A stretch of 64,000 nt of DNA from UBA2357 sp041916775 (lineage in GTDB: Bacteria > Pseudomonadota > Gammaproteobacteria > Burkholderiales > Rhodocyclaceae). The position numbers were made by a program, and so were the translations under genes. A model generated the notes under the pieces. It worked only from the letters and a program-made list of their open reading frames with translations. It was not told the DNA's origin and ran no database searches. Of the stretch, positions 16,853-25,547 are shown piece after piece. Where the stretch lies: positions 62,001 to 126,000 of the forward strand of contig JAYRYZ010000003.1 of NCBI GenBank assembly GCA_041916775.1, in the 5' to 3' direction. The stretch's first letter is position 1. Every line of letters begins with the position of its first letter.

Positions 16853-18811
16853 ATGTCAGAAGCGAACGCAAATCCAGGCTGGAAGATCCCCAGGCTCGTC
16901 CCCATCGCCGCAGCGCTGCTGTTGCTCGCCGGCTGCGGAGGTAACAGCACGCGCAGCGAGCAGACCTACAATTGCCTGCAGATCAACGATGCCGGTGAGG
17001 GGGTCGATCCGGTGACGCCGGTCGACCCGAACGCACCCGAGATCGCCACCCCCTTCGCCAGCAAGACGGTCGTCCATGCGCGCAGCTTCATGGCGGTTGC
17101 GGCCAACCCGATCGCAACCCGCACCGCCTGCGAGGTGCTCGCCAAGGGTGGGTCGGCGGTGGATGCGGCGGTTGCTACGCAGATGGTGCTGAACCTCGTC
17201 GAGCCGCAATCCTCCGGCATCGGAGGCGGCGCCTTCCTGATCCATTACGATGCGAAGACGCGCAACATCGTCGCCTACGACGGACGCGAAACCGCGCCTG
17301 CCGCGGCCACTGCGGACTACCTGCGCTTCGTCAGCGAGGCCGATCAGACCACGCCCAAACCGAACGCGCGCGTCAGCGGACGTTCGATCGGCACGCCCGG
17401 CACCTTGCACATGCTGGATTCAGCACACCGCGAGCACGGTACGATGAGCTGGAAGGCGCTGTTCGAGCCGGCGATCAAGATCGCTGACGAGGGCTTCCAG
17501 ATCAGCCCGCGCATGGCTGCATCCGTCGATGGCTCCAAGGCGCTGCTCGCGCGTGACCCCGAAGCCGCAGCCTACTTCCTGGAGGCCGACGGTAGCGCCA
17601 AGAAGGCCGGCACGCTGTTGAAGAGCCCGGAGCTGGCGCAGACCTTCCGCAGCATCGCCGACCAGGGCATCAGCGCCTTCTATTCCGGCGCGATCGCACA
17701 GGACATCGTGGACGAGATCGCCGACACCACCGGCGACATCACCCCGGGCCTGACCACGCTCGAGGACCTCGCCAACTACCGCAGCAAGAAGCGCGACGCG
17801 GTGTGCACCCCGTATCGCGATCACATCGTGTGCGGCATGCCGCCGCCCTCGTCGGGTGGCATCACCGTGGCGCAGACGCTGGGCATCCTCTCCCACTTCA
17901 ACATGGCCCAGTATGCGCCGGTGTCGCCCGACCGCGACGGCGGTCGCCCGGATGTGATGGGCATCCACCTCGTGGCCGAGGCGGAGCGCCTGGCCTACGC
18001 CGACCGCAACAAGTACATCGCCGACACCGACTACATCCCCTTGCCCGGCGGCAGTTGGGACATGATGCTCGACAAGGACTACCTCAAGTCGCGGGCCGAA
18101 CTCATCAGCATGAGCAGCAGCCTGGGCGTGGCCCCGGCCGGCGACCTCGGGCCGGTGCCGCTGGGCATCGACACCACGCCCGAGGGTGGCACATCGCATG
18201 TCTCCATCGTCGACCGCGACGGCAACGTGGTGGTGATGACCACCACCATCGAGGGCGGCTTCGGCTCCTTCCACATGACGCGCGGCGGCTTCCTGCTCAA
18301 CAACGAGCTCACCGACTTCTCGGCCCAGCCGCGTGACGCAGAGGGCAACCTCATCGCCAACCGCGTCGCCCCGGGCAAGCGCCCGCGCAGCTCCATGGCG
18401 CCGACGCTGGTGTTCAAGGCCACCGCCGGCGGTGAGCCGGGCGAGTTCGTGATGGCGACCGGCTCGCCCGGTGGCGCGGCGATCATCCAGTATGTGGTGA
18501 AGACGCTGGTCGGTACGCTCGACTGGGGGTTGGATGCTCAGCAGGCGGTGTCGCTGATGGCCTTCGGTTCGGCCAATTCCGCCACCACCGGCCTGGGCGG
18601 CGAGCATCCACTGGTGGATGCGAGCAACAACGGTGACAACGATCCGCTCGTCACCGGGCTGCGCGCGCTCGGCCACACCGTGTCGGTGAACAGTCAGATC
18701 AGCGGCCTCGGCAGCATCGTGCGCACCGAGGTGGGCGGCAGGCCGGCGTGGATGGGCGGCGCCGACCCGCGCCGTGAAGGCATCGTGCTTGGGGATGTGA
18801 TCAAGCCTTGA
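16853..18811 (+). CDS. ggt: Gamma-glutamyltransferase precursor, lipoprotein form
   Basis: 652 residues. The enzyme cleaves gamma-glutamyl bonds of glutathione and other gamma-glutamyl compounds, releasing or transferring glutamate outside the cytoplasm. A lipoprotein signal ends in LLAGC (Cys28), so it is probably membrane-anchored rather than freely periplasmic. The large-subunit region holds YDGRETAP (Arg145, substrate binding). Autocatalytic cleavage is expected just before Thr447 in GGTSHVSIVD, and the small subunit carries the PRSSMAPTL and GSPGG loops. An AGGGAG ribosome site precedes ATG 16853. A low-complexity linker rich in Pro/Asp/Val (about 45-65) follows the lipidated Cys. The upstream motifs are shared with gdh and the TAXI gene, consistent with a glutamate-scavenging role. 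Confidence 0.93.
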   Translation: MSEANANPGWKIPRLVPIAAALLLLAGCGGNSTRSEQTYNCLQINDAGEGVDPVTPVDPNAPEIATPFASKTVVHARSFMAVAANPIATRTACEVLAKGGSAVDAAVATQMVLNLVEPQSSGIGGGAFLIHYDAKTRNIVAYDGRETAPAAATADYLRFVSEADQTTPKPNARVSGRSIGTPGTLHMLDSAHREHGTMSWKALFEPAIKIADEGFQISPRMAASVDGSKALLARDPEAAAYFLEADGSAKKAGTLLKSPELAQTFRSIADQGISAFYSGAIAQDIVDEIADTTGDITPGLTTLEDLANYRSKKRDAVCTPYRDHIVCGMPPPSSGGITVAQTLGILSHFNMAQYAPVSPDRDGGRPDVMGIHLVAEAERLAYADRNKYIADTDYIPLPGGSWDMMLDKDYLKSRAELISMSSSLGVAPAGDLGPVPLGIDTTPEGGTSHVSIVDRDGNVVVMTTTIEGGFGSFHMTRGGFLLNNELTDFSAQPRDAEGNLIANRVAPGKRPRSSMAPTLVFKATAGGEPGEFVMATGSPGGAAIIQYVVKTLVGTLDWGLDAQQAVSLMAFGSANSATTGLGGEHPLVDASNNGDNDPLVTGLRALGHTVSVNSQISGLGSIVRTEVGGRPAWMGGADPRREGIVLGDVIKP

Positions 18812-18875
18812 GCGAACGGCCGTGCCGGGCCGTCCCCATTGCGGAGGCGGCCCGGAGCGGCCGCGTCAACCCGCG

Positions 18876-19361
18876 TCACTCCGGCTCGATCAGTGTGCCG
18901 AGCTTCTCCGGCGTCATGATCGCGAACAGGTCGCGCACCAGCCGGTGCCGGGCGAGGCGCAGCAGCGCCTTGTCGCGGGTGACGAGGACGGCGGCGCCCG
19001 CGTCGCGGGCGATCTCGAGGAACTTCTGGTCGTCGCGGTCGCGACATTTGGGTAGCGGCGCAGCGTCTGCCGCTTGCGCAGGGGCGTGCTGCACCCGTGC
19101 CGCGTAGCGCGCGAGGAGGTCCGCGCGGCGGGCCTCTTCAAGCCCGAACTGGCGGTAGGCGAGCACCAGCGCAAGCTCCTCGAGCGCGTCGCTGCGGCTC
19201 GCGAGCCGCCAGCATCCGGCCTCGATCCGGACGCGCAGCAGGGTGAGCCCCGGGTCCCGGAACATCCATAGCGCGAGCACGGTGTTGGTGTCGAGCACCA
19301 ACGCTGCGTCGGGTGAAAGCGGGAGTGTGTCCATGGTCTGTGTCATCAGGCTGCGGAGCAT
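18876..19361 (-). CDS. PIN-domain protein (putative ribonuclease)
   Basis: 161 residues with the four acidic positions of a PIN nuclease: VLDTNTVL near residue 24, an EEL pair near 61, RDRDDQKFLEIA near 108 and VTRDKALL near 126. This is the COG1569-like subgroup, often labelled as a toxin of a toxin-antitoxin pair. No small antitoxin gene is visible beside it, so it may be solitary. ATG 19361 has AGGA eight bases upstream; a GTG at 19385 is in frame but lacks a good ribosome site. It converges with ggt. Confidence 0.7.
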   Translation of the reverse strand: MLRSLMTQTMDTLPLSPDAALVLDTNTVLALWMFRDPGLTLLRVRIEAGCWRLASRSDALEELALVLAYRQFGLEEARRADLLARYAARVQHAPAQAADAAPLPKCRDRDDQKFLEIARDAGAAVLVTRDKALLRLARHRLVRDLFAIMTPEKLGTLIEPE

Positions 19362-19434
19362 AGCTGCATTCCTGCGGATCGGCACCCCTTGCGCTGCGCT
19401 TGCGTGGCCGCAGGCGAGGCGGCAGCATGCCGGG

Positions 19435-20154
19435 ATGAGCGGAACTCCCAGACTGCGCGATCATCTGACCGATCCGTCCGGCGGCTTGGCCTACCACTGG
19501 CTTGCGTGGCGGCGGCGTGCGGCATGGCAACCCTTTCACGGCTGGATCAGGGCACGGCTGGACGCATGGCGGCCGGACTGCGAGACGCTGGTGTTGGTCG
19601 GTCCCTCCGGCGGCTACGCACTGGACCGCAGCTTTCTCTCGCGCTGGCGCAGGATCACGGTGCTGGAGCCCGATCCGCTCGCGCGCGGCTTGCTGCGACG
19701 ACGCTTCGCGCAGTTGCCGATCCGCTTCCTCAGTCTGGATGCACTGGCCTTGCCGGACGGGCCGGCGGCGCTCGCGGCGCAGTTTCCCGATGCGGCGCTG
19801 CTGTTCTGCAACGTGCTCGGCCAGGTCGGCGACGCGGACGAGGTCGCACAGCGCGGTGCGGCGCTGAGGTGCGCGCTTGCGGCGCATGCATGGGCAAGCT
19901 GGCACGATGTGCTGTCAAGTCGGACCCAGCCGTCAGGAGTGATTCCGGAGGCAGTGTCGACTGCCGACGCGCTGGCGCGTGCCCTGTGGCGCGGGCAGGC
20001 GGTCGAGGTGGTCGATCACGGTGCCTTTGGCCTGGTCGGCGCGCAAGGCGCGTTCGCGACCTGGGCGCTGACGCATGCTGCGTGGCAGGTGGTGGAGTGG
20101 GCTGCGCATGGGCCCGGAGCCGGCGCGGCGGAGGCTGCCGGTCGGGGCGGGTAG
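19435..20154 (+). CDS. Conserved hypothetical protein with a methyltransferase-like fold
   Basis: 239 residues. The stretch ETLVLVGPSGGYALD near residue 45 followed by ITVLEPDPLARGLLRRRF resembles motifs I and II of class I SAM-dependent methyltransferases (Gly-rich loop, then an acidic residue after a beta strand). ALLFCNVLGQVGD would be the motif IV region. The Gly-rich loop is not canonical, so activity is uncertain. ATG 19435 is chosen because the conserved part starts soon after. It is divergent from the PIN gene and converges with phaC. No substrate can be suggested. Confidence 0.6.
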   Translation: MSGTPRLRDHLTDPSGGLAYHWLAWRRRAAWQPFHGWIRARLDAWRPDCETLVLVGPSGGYALDRSFLSRWRRITVLEPDPLARGLLRRRFAQLPIRFLSLDALALPDGPAALAAQFPDAALLFCNVLGQVGDADEVAQRGAALRCALAAHAWASWHDVLSSRTQPSGVIPEAVSTADALARALWRGQAVEVVDHGAFGLVGAQGAFATWALTHAAWQVVEWAAHGPGAGAAEAAGRGG

Positions 20155-20173
20155 GGTTGTCGGTCAACGAAAA

Positions 20174-20193
20174 ACAGGGGCCGAAGCCCCTGT
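20174..20193 (-). terminator. Rho-independent terminator of phaC
   Basis: ACAGGGGC and GCCCCTGT pair perfectly around a 4-base loop, which reads TTCG on the minus strand. On that strand the stem is followed by TTTTTCG. It lies about 30 bases after the phaC stop and also faces the convergent gene ending at 20154. Confidence 0.9.
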
Positions 20194-20224
20194 CGTGTGC
20201 AGCATGTATCCGACCAATCCGTGA

Positions 20225-22048
20225 TCAGGCGGCCTCGCGGGCGTCCAGACGGATCTTCACGAATGAGCCCGGCGCGTCTTCCAGCACCTTGAGCTTGCCC
20301 TGGACCGGGTTGCGCGGCGCGACCTGTTCGGCGTCGTGCGAACTGACCCAGGATTGCCAGTCGGTCCACCACGAACCGGGCTGCTGCTGGGCGCCCTCGA
20401 ACCACTGGTCGGGCGTCTCCGGCAACTTGGCGGCGGCGTTCAGCCAGTACCCGTATTTGTTCGCCGCCGGCGGGTTGACGATACCGGCGATGTGGCCGGA
20501 GCCACCCAGCACGAAGCGCACCGGACCGCCGAAGTTACGCGCACCCATGTAGGTGCTCTTCCACGGGGCGATGTGATCCTCGATGGTGGAGATGAAGTAG
20601 CAGGGGATCTTGATCTTGCCGAGGTCGATCGGCGTGCCGTTGATCTCCACGCCACCAGGCTGCACCAGCTTGTTGTGCATGTACATGCTGCGCAGGTAGA
20701 AGCTGTGCATCTTCGCCGGCATGCGGGTGGAGTCGGAGTTCCAGTAGAGCAGATCGAACGGGAACGGATCCTTGCCCATCAGGTAGTTGTTCACCACGAA
20801 GGACCAGATCAGGTCGTTGGCACGCATCATGTTGAAGGTGCCGGCCATCTCCGAGCCTTCCAGGTAGCCACGCTCGAACATCTTCTTCTCGAGGCTGGAG
20901 ACCTGCACCTCGTCGATGAAGACGCCCAGCTCACCGGGCTCCGAGAAGTCGGTCATGGTCGTGAAGAAGGTCGCCGAGGCAATGCGCTTCTGCTTCTTGG
21001 CCGCGAGGTAGGCGCAGGTGGTGGCGAGCAGCGTACCGCCCAGGCAGTAGCCCGCGGCATTGATTTCCTTCTCGCCGGTTTGCTGTTCGATCGCGTCGAG
21101 CGCGGCGAGCACACCTTCGGTGACATAGGATTCGAAGGTCTTCTCGGCCTGGCGCTCGTCCGGGTTCACCCACGAGATCACGAACACGGTGTGGCCCTGA
21201 TCCACACACCACTTGATGTAGGAGTTCTTCTCGCGCAGATCGAGGATGTAGAACTTGTTGATCCACGGCGGCACGATCAGCAGCGGCTTCTTCAGCACCT
21301 TGTCGGTGGACGGGGTGTACTGCAGCAGCTGCATCATGTCGGTCTGGAACACCACCTTGCCCGGCGTGGTGGCAACGTTCTTGCCGAGCTCGAAGGCGGT
21401 GGTGTCGGTCATGCGCACGCGCAGCTGGCCGCCGCCGTCTTCCATGTCGCGCAGCAGGTTGTTCAGACCCTTCAGCAGGTTCTGGCCGCCGCTCTTGACG
21501 GTTTCGCGGAACACTTCGGGGTTGGTGATCGCGAAGTTCGACGGTGAGAAGGCGTCGATGTACTGGCGCGTATAGAAGTTGACCTTCTTCTGCGTCTGTT
21601 CGTCCAGACCCTGCACGCAGCATACGGTGTCATGCACGTGGCGGGCGGCGATCAGGTAGGACTGCTTGATGAAGTCGAACAGGAAGTGTTCTTCCCACTG
21701 CTCGTCCTTGAAGCGCTTGTCGGTCTTTTCGGGCTGCGCGACCGGCGCGGCCTGCATGCCCATGAAGCGCAGCATGGAGTGCTGCCACAGCGAGAAGTAG
21801 TCCCACACCAAGTTCATCTGGGTCTGGGCGAGCTTGTAGGGGTTGGACAGCAGCTTGGCCATCATGTCCATGAACGCCTGGGCGATGCCCAGTTCGTCGC
21901 TGGGGGTGGAGACGCCCTTCTTGAGCTGGCGCTGCACGTGTTCGCTGATCAGCGACGATGCGCGCTGTGCGACCTCGGCGTAGGTCTTGGCGATTTCTTG
22001 CGGATCCGGCAGTTCGGGGTGGGCCTTCTCGGGGGTGGGTGCAGCCAT
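20225..22048 (-). CDS. phaC: Poly(3-hydroxyalkanoate) synthase, class I
   Basis: 607 residues, polymerising 3-hydroxyacyl-CoA into storage polyester on granules. An N-terminal domain of about 200 residues is followed by an alpha/beta-hydrolase core. The lipase-box-like GYCLGG carries the catalytic Cys335; the Asp is in TIEDHIAPW and the His in GSGHIAG. The start is ATG 22048, nine bases after AGGAG on the minus strand; a TTG three codons upstream is less likely. A PhaM-like gene lies 22 kb away, while phaA, phaB and phasin genes are not adjacent. An MBL-fold hydrolase is encoded just upstream, 18 bases away, probably in the same transcript. Confidence 0.96.
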   Translation of the reverse strand: MAAPTPEKAHPELPDPQEIAKTYAEVAQRASSLISEHVQRQLKKGVSTPSDELGIAQAFMDMMAKLLSNPYKLAQTQMNLVWDYFSLWQHSMLRFMGMQAAPVAQPEKTDKRFKDEQWEEHFLFDFIKQSYLIAARHVHDTVCCVQGLDEQTQKKVNFYTRQYIDAFSPSNFAITNPEVFRETVKSGGQNLLKGLNNLLRDMEDGGGQLRVRMTDTTAFELGKNVATTPGKVVFQTDMMQLLQYTPSTDKVLKKPLLIVPPWINKFYILDLREKNSYIKWCVDQGHTVFVISWVNPDERQAEKTFESYVTEGVLAALDAIEQQTGEKEINAAGYCLGGTLLATTCAYLAAKKQKRIASATFFTTMTDFSEPGELGVFIDEVQVSSLEKKMFERGYLEGSEMAGTFNMMRANDLIWSFVVNNYLMGKDPFPFDLLYWNSDSTRMPAKMHSFYLRSMYMHNKLVQPGGVEINGTPIDLGKIKIPCYFISTIEDHIAPWKSTYMGARNFGGPVRFVLGGSGHIAGIVNPPAANKYGYWLNAAAKLPETPDQWFEGAQQQPGSWWTDWQSWVSSHDAEQVAPRNPVQGKLKVLEDAPGSFVKIRLDAREAA

Positions 22049-22066
22049 CTTTATCAACTCCTGGTT

Positions 22067-23095
22067 TTAGACGATTCGTGCGAACCGGGTCCTGCCCTCG
22101 CGATCCACCTGCCGCGCCACCTCCTTGCGCGCGGCAAGGTAGTTGAGGTGTGCGACGGCCTCTCCCATGGCGAACATGACCTGGTGTGTATCCAGCTCAC
22201 GCGGAAACAACGTCGTCAACAGTTCTGCCGCACTGCGGGGAACATCCAGCGCCGCGATCAGCGCGTCGCATCGTTCCCGGTGGTGCGCCTCGAGCTGGTC
22301 GATGCGTGCCCTCAGACCGCGAAAAGGTTTGCCGTGCGATGGTAGCACGAGCGTGTCATCCGGCAAGTCCTTGATGCGCTGCAATGATTCCAGGAACCAG
22401 GTGAGCGGGTCGTCATCTGGCGTCGCAGCATAGACGCTGACGTTGGTGCTGATGCGTGGCAGCAGCATGTCGCCCGAGATCAGCACGCCGAGGCGTTCGC
22501 AATACAGGCTCACATGCTCCGGTGAGTGACCGAAACCGATGATGACCTGCCAGCTGTCGTCGCCAATGTTGAGCAGGTCGCCCGCGAACATGCGGCGGAA
22601 GGTCTTGGGTAGGCTCGGCACGCCACGGCGATAGGCGTTGCCGCGGGCCTCGAGTGCGTCCAGGCGCGCCGCGTCGAGGCCGTGGGCGCGGAACTGCGCG
22701 ACCATGTCCGGCACCGCGTAGCCGGGTACCTGATGCCACAGCGCGTGGGCACCGAGGAACTCGCCCTGCGTCATGAAGATGGGCGCTCCGTTGCGTTCGG
22801 ACAACCAGTCTGCCAGCCCGACATGGTCGGGGTGGCAGTGGGTGACGACGATGCCGTTGATTGGCCGGGCGGTCTGCCCCAGGATGCTGTCCCAAGCCGC
22901 CCTGACGCTGTCGAGGCCGAAGCCGGTGTCGATGATCACCACACCGTCATCATCGTCGAGCATCCACAGATTGATGTGGTCGAGTGCGTACGGCAGCGGC
23001 ATGCGCACCCAGCGCACGCCCGGCATGACCGGAAACGCCGCGCCAGTGGCCGGGATGTCGTCGAAAGGGTAATCGAGGGTGTTGGAACCAAGCAC
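22067..23095 (-). CDS. MBL-fold metallo-hydrolase
   Basis: 342 residues with the metallo-beta-lactamase signature THCHPDH (85-91, two-metal site), a later His in GFGHSPEH, the metal-bridging Asp in LISGDMLLP and a final His in LPSHGKPF. It is cytosolic and likely cleaves a thioester or ester such as S-acylglutathione or acyl-CoA, but the substrate is not shown by the sequence. GTG 23095 is the start: GAGGAG lies eight bases upstream on the minus strand. phaC follows closely in the same direction, suggesting a link to acyl-CoA or PHA metabolism. Confidence 0.88.
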   Translation of the reverse strand: MLGSNTLDYPFDDIPATGAAFPVMPGVRWVRMPLPYALDHINLWMLDDDDGVVIIDTGFGLDSVRAAWDSILGQTARPINGIVVTHCHPDHVGLADWLSERNGAPIFMTQGEFLGAHALWHQVPGYAVPDMVAQFRAHGLDAARLDALEARGNAYRRGVPSLPKTFRRMFAGDLLNIGDDSWQVIIGFGHSPEHVSLYCERLGVLISGDMLLPRISTNVSVYAATPDDDPLTWFLESLQRIKDLPDDTLVLPSHGKPFRGLRARIDQLEAHHRERCDALIAALDVPRSAAELLTTLFPRELDTHQVMFAMGEAVAHLNYLAARKEVARQVDREGRTRFARIV

Positions 23096-23254
23096 GTGCT
23101 GTTCTCCTCTGGTCGTGGCGGGTTGGCCTCACGACGAGCCGGCCGAGGGCTGGATTGATCCGCCTGCGCAAATCTGCTTAACTTCATGAAATTCTGGCGC
23201 GAGGCGCCTTTTTATAACATTGCTGCAATTGCGTCCAATCCGGAAAGCCTCACG

Positions 23255-23695
23255 ATGACTGCCGACGAGCAGACCTACACCATCACCGAACTCGCGCGCG
23301 AATTCGACATCACACCGCGCGCGATCCGGTTCTACGAGGACCAGGGCTTGCTGAAGCCGGCCCGCTCGGGTCGCACGCGCATCTACACCCGGGCAGACCG
23401 TACCCGTCTCAAGCTCACGCTGCGCGGCAAGCGTCTGGGCCTGTCGCTCGCCGAGATCAAGGAGATGATCGACATGTACGGCGGGGTGCGCAACTACGCG
23501 CCGCAGCTGCAGCGCTTTCTCGCCGCGCTGGCAGTGCGGCGTGCGGCGCTCGAGCAGCAGCGCGAGGACATCGAGGCAGTGCTCGGCGAGATCGCCATGC
23601 TCGAGAAGCAATGCAACGATCTCCTCGGCGACAACGCCGAGGGGGCCGCGCAGGCCAAGGCGGAGCTCGCCGAGCGCATTCGTAACGCCGCGTGA
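23255..23695 (+). CDS. MerR-family regulator, LiuR-like
   Basis: 146 residues. The N-terminal MerR winged helix (YTITELAREFDITPRAIRFY, then EDQGLLKPARSGRTRIYT) is followed by a dimerising coiled coil of about 80 residues with Gln/Glu/Leu heptads. There are no metal-binding cysteines of the metal-sensing subfamilies; the single Cys lies near the C-terminus. The sequence style matches regulators of branched-chain amino-acid and fatty-acid catabolism (LiuR). Directly downstream are thioesterase, thiolase and acyl-CoA dehydrogenase genes, with a palindrome in between. It is divergent from the MBL-phaC pair. Ligand inferred: an acyl-CoA. Confidence 0.85.
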   Translation: MTADEQTYTITELAREFDITPRAIRFYEDQGLLKPARSGRTRIYTRADRTRLKLTLRGKRLGLSLAEIKEMIDMYGGVRNYAPQLQRFLAALAVRRAALEQQREDIEAVLGEIAMLEKQCNDLLGDNAEGAAQAKAELAERIRNAA

Positions 23696-23710
23696 CGATT
23701 TTGCCCGCGA

Positions 23711-23746
23711 GTTGACGTTTACGTCAACGGAACAAGTCGGTAGAAT
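23711..23746 (+). promoter_or_regulatory. MerR operator and promoter of the thioesterase-thiolase operon
   Basis: GTTGACGT-TT-ACGTCAAC is a perfect 8+8 inverted repeat (23711-23728). It overlaps a -35-like TTTACG (23718-23723), and a -10-like TAGAAT (23741-23746) follows after 17 bases. The position, just downstream of the MerR gene and before the acyl-CoA genes, fits regulation by that protein. Confidence 0.7.
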
Positions 23747-23802
23747 CCCGCCTCACTGCAAGGCCCATAACAACAACCCGGCCAACCACAGAGGAGACAG
23801 CG

Positions 23803-24270
23803 GTGCGCAGCGAACTACCCGTATTCCAACCCAAGGACGCGGCCTACGCCGAGCGCGTGCGCGCGAGCTTCGCGCTGCAGCAGGCGATGACGCTGATCGG
23901 TGCCGAGCTTGCGATCGTCGAGCCCGGCTACACCGAGATCCATCTGCCGCTGAAGGCCGAGATCACCCAGCAGCACGGCTACATCCATGGCGGCATCGTC
24001 GGCATGATCGCCGACTCGGCCGCCGGCTATGCGGCGAACACGCTCACCAGCGCCGACACCAGCGTGCTCACCGTCGAGTACAAGATCAACCTCATCGCGC
24101 CCGCCGACGGCGAGCGTCTCGTCGCGCGCGGCGAGGTGGTGAAGCCCGGGCGCACCCTGCTCATCACCCGCGCCGACGTCTATGCGATCAAGGCTGGCCA
24201 ATGGACGCTGTGCGCGGTGATGCAGCAGACCATCATGGCGATGCAGGGCAAACCCGAGCGCGCGCAGTGA
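23803..24270 (+). CDS. PaaI-family hotdog thioesterase
   Basis: 155 residues forming one hotdog domain, with the characteristic HGGIVGMIADSAAGYAA helix (about 62-78) bearing the active-site Gly/Asp, and LTVEYKINLIAPADG after it. It is expected to hydrolyse acyl- or aryl-CoA thioesters in the cytosol. GTG 23803 follows GAGGAGA at a normal distance. First gene after the palindromic operator and co-directional with thiolase and acyl-CoA dehydrogenase genes, so it is probably a safety valve in acyl-CoA degradation. Confidence 0.9.
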   Translation: MRSELPVFQPKDAAYAERVRASFALQQAMTLIGAELAIVEPGYTEIHLPLKAEITQQHGYIHGGIVGMIADSAAGYAANTLTSADTSVLTVEYKINLIAPADGERLVARGEVVKPGRTLLITRADVYAIKAGQWTLCAVMQQTIMAMQGKPERAQ

Positions 24271-24326
24271 CAAAGCGGCGCGCCTGAACCACACTGAAAA
24301 TCCACGTTTTCCAGGAGAGACTCCCG

Positions 24327-25535
24327 ATGTCCGATCCAGTCGTTATCGTTTCCGTTGCCCGCACGCCCATGGGGGGCTTTCAGGGCGATCTCGCCGGCCT
24401 CACCGGGCCTGAGCTCGGCGCCGTCGCGATTCGCGCCGCGGTCGAGCGTGCCCGCCTCGCGCCCGAGCAGGTCGAGGAAGTCATCATGGGCTGCGTGCTG
24501 CCCGCGGGCGTCGGCCAGGCACCGGCACGCCAGGCTGCGCTGGGCGCGGGTCTGCCGCTGTCGGCCGGCTGCACCACGGTGAACAAGGTGTGCGGGTCGG
24601 GCATGAAGGCCACGATGCTCGCGCACGACCTGCTGCTCGCAGGCACCAATCAGGTGATGGTGGCGGGCGGCATGGAGTCGATGTCCAACGCCCCCTATCT
24701 GCTGCCCAAGGCGCGCAGCGGCTATCGCCTGGGTCACGGGCAGCTGATGGATCACATGTTCCTCGATGGCCTCGAAGACAGCTACTCCAAGGAGAACAAG
24801 GGCCGCCTGATGGGCTCCTTCGCCGAGGACTGCGCCGGCCACTTCAGCTTCAGCCGCGAGGCGCAGGATGCGTTCGCGATCGCCTCCACCACCCGTGCCC
24901 AGGCCGCGATCAACGGCGGCGACTTCACCTGGGAGGTCGTGCCGGTGAAGATCGCCGGGCGCAAGGGCGAGGTCGTCGTGGACAAGGACGAGCAGCCGCT
25001 GAAGGCGCAGATCGACAAGATCGGCAGCCTCAAGCCGGCCTTCCGCAAGGACGGCACCGTCACCGCCGCGAACTCCAGCTCGATCTCGGACGGCGCCGCA
25101 GCCCTGGTGCTGATGCGTCGCTCGACCGCCGAGAAGCTCGGCTGCCGGCCGCTCGCGACCATCGTCGGCCACACCACGCATGCGCAGGAGCCGCATCTCT
25201 TCACCACCGCGCCGGTGGGCGCGATGCAGAAGCTGCTCGGCAAGGTGGGCTGGAGCACCACGGACGTCGACCTGTGGGAGATCAACGAGGCCTTCGCGGT
25301 CGTCACCATGGCGGCGATGCACGAGATGCAGCTGCCGCACGACAAGGTCAACGTGAATGGTGGTGCCTGCGCGCTCGGCCACCCGATCGGCGCCTCGGGC
25401 GCGCGCATCCTCGTGACGCTGCTCGGCGCGCTCAGAAAGCGCGGCCTCAAGCGCGGCGTGGCGAGCCTGTGCATCGGCGGCGGCGAGGCGACCGCGGTGG
25501 CGGTCGAGCTCGATTCGTCGGTGGCTTGCGGCTGA
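24327..25535 (+). CDS. Acetyl-CoA C-acetyltransferase (thiolase)
   Basis: 402 residues, typical thiolase length. The nucleophile Cys89 lies in NKVCGSGMK, the GGMESMSN motif follows, the catalytic His is in NGGACALGHPIGASGAR and the second Cys in CIGGGEATA near the C-terminus. The enzyme cleaves or forms acetoacetyl-CoA. In this operon it most likely ends a beta-oxidation-type or branched-chain pathway; it could also feed acetoacetyl-CoA towards PHA. AGGAGAG precedes the ATG. Confidence 0.95.
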   Translation: MSDPVVIVSVARTPMGGFQGDLAGLTGPELGAVAIRAAVERARLAPEQVEEVIMGCVLPAGVGQAPARQAALGAGLPLSAGCTTVNKVCGSGMKATMLAHDLLLAGTNQVMVAGGMESMSNAPYLLPKARSGYRLGHGQLMDHMFLDGLEDSYSKENKGRLMGSFAEDCAGHFSFSREAQDAFAIASTTRAQAAINGGDFTWEVVPVKIAGRKGEVVVDKDEQPLKAQIDKIGSLKPAFRKDGTVTAANSSSISDGAAALVLMRRSTAEKLGCRPLATIVGHTTHAQEPHLFTTAPVGAMQKLLGKVGWSTTDVDLWEINEAFAVVTMAAMHEMQLPHDKVNVNGGACALGHPIGASGARILVTLLGALRKRGLKRGVASLCIGGGEATAVAVELDSSVACG

Positions 25536-25547
25536 GGAGCATTCAAC

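Noticed and set aside
23196..23213. GGCGC-GAG-GCGCC followed by TTTTT as a terminator in the merR leader
   Set aside because: The stem is only 5 bp, it lies between divergent genes, and the T-run merges with a possible -10 (TATAAC). Too weak to call.
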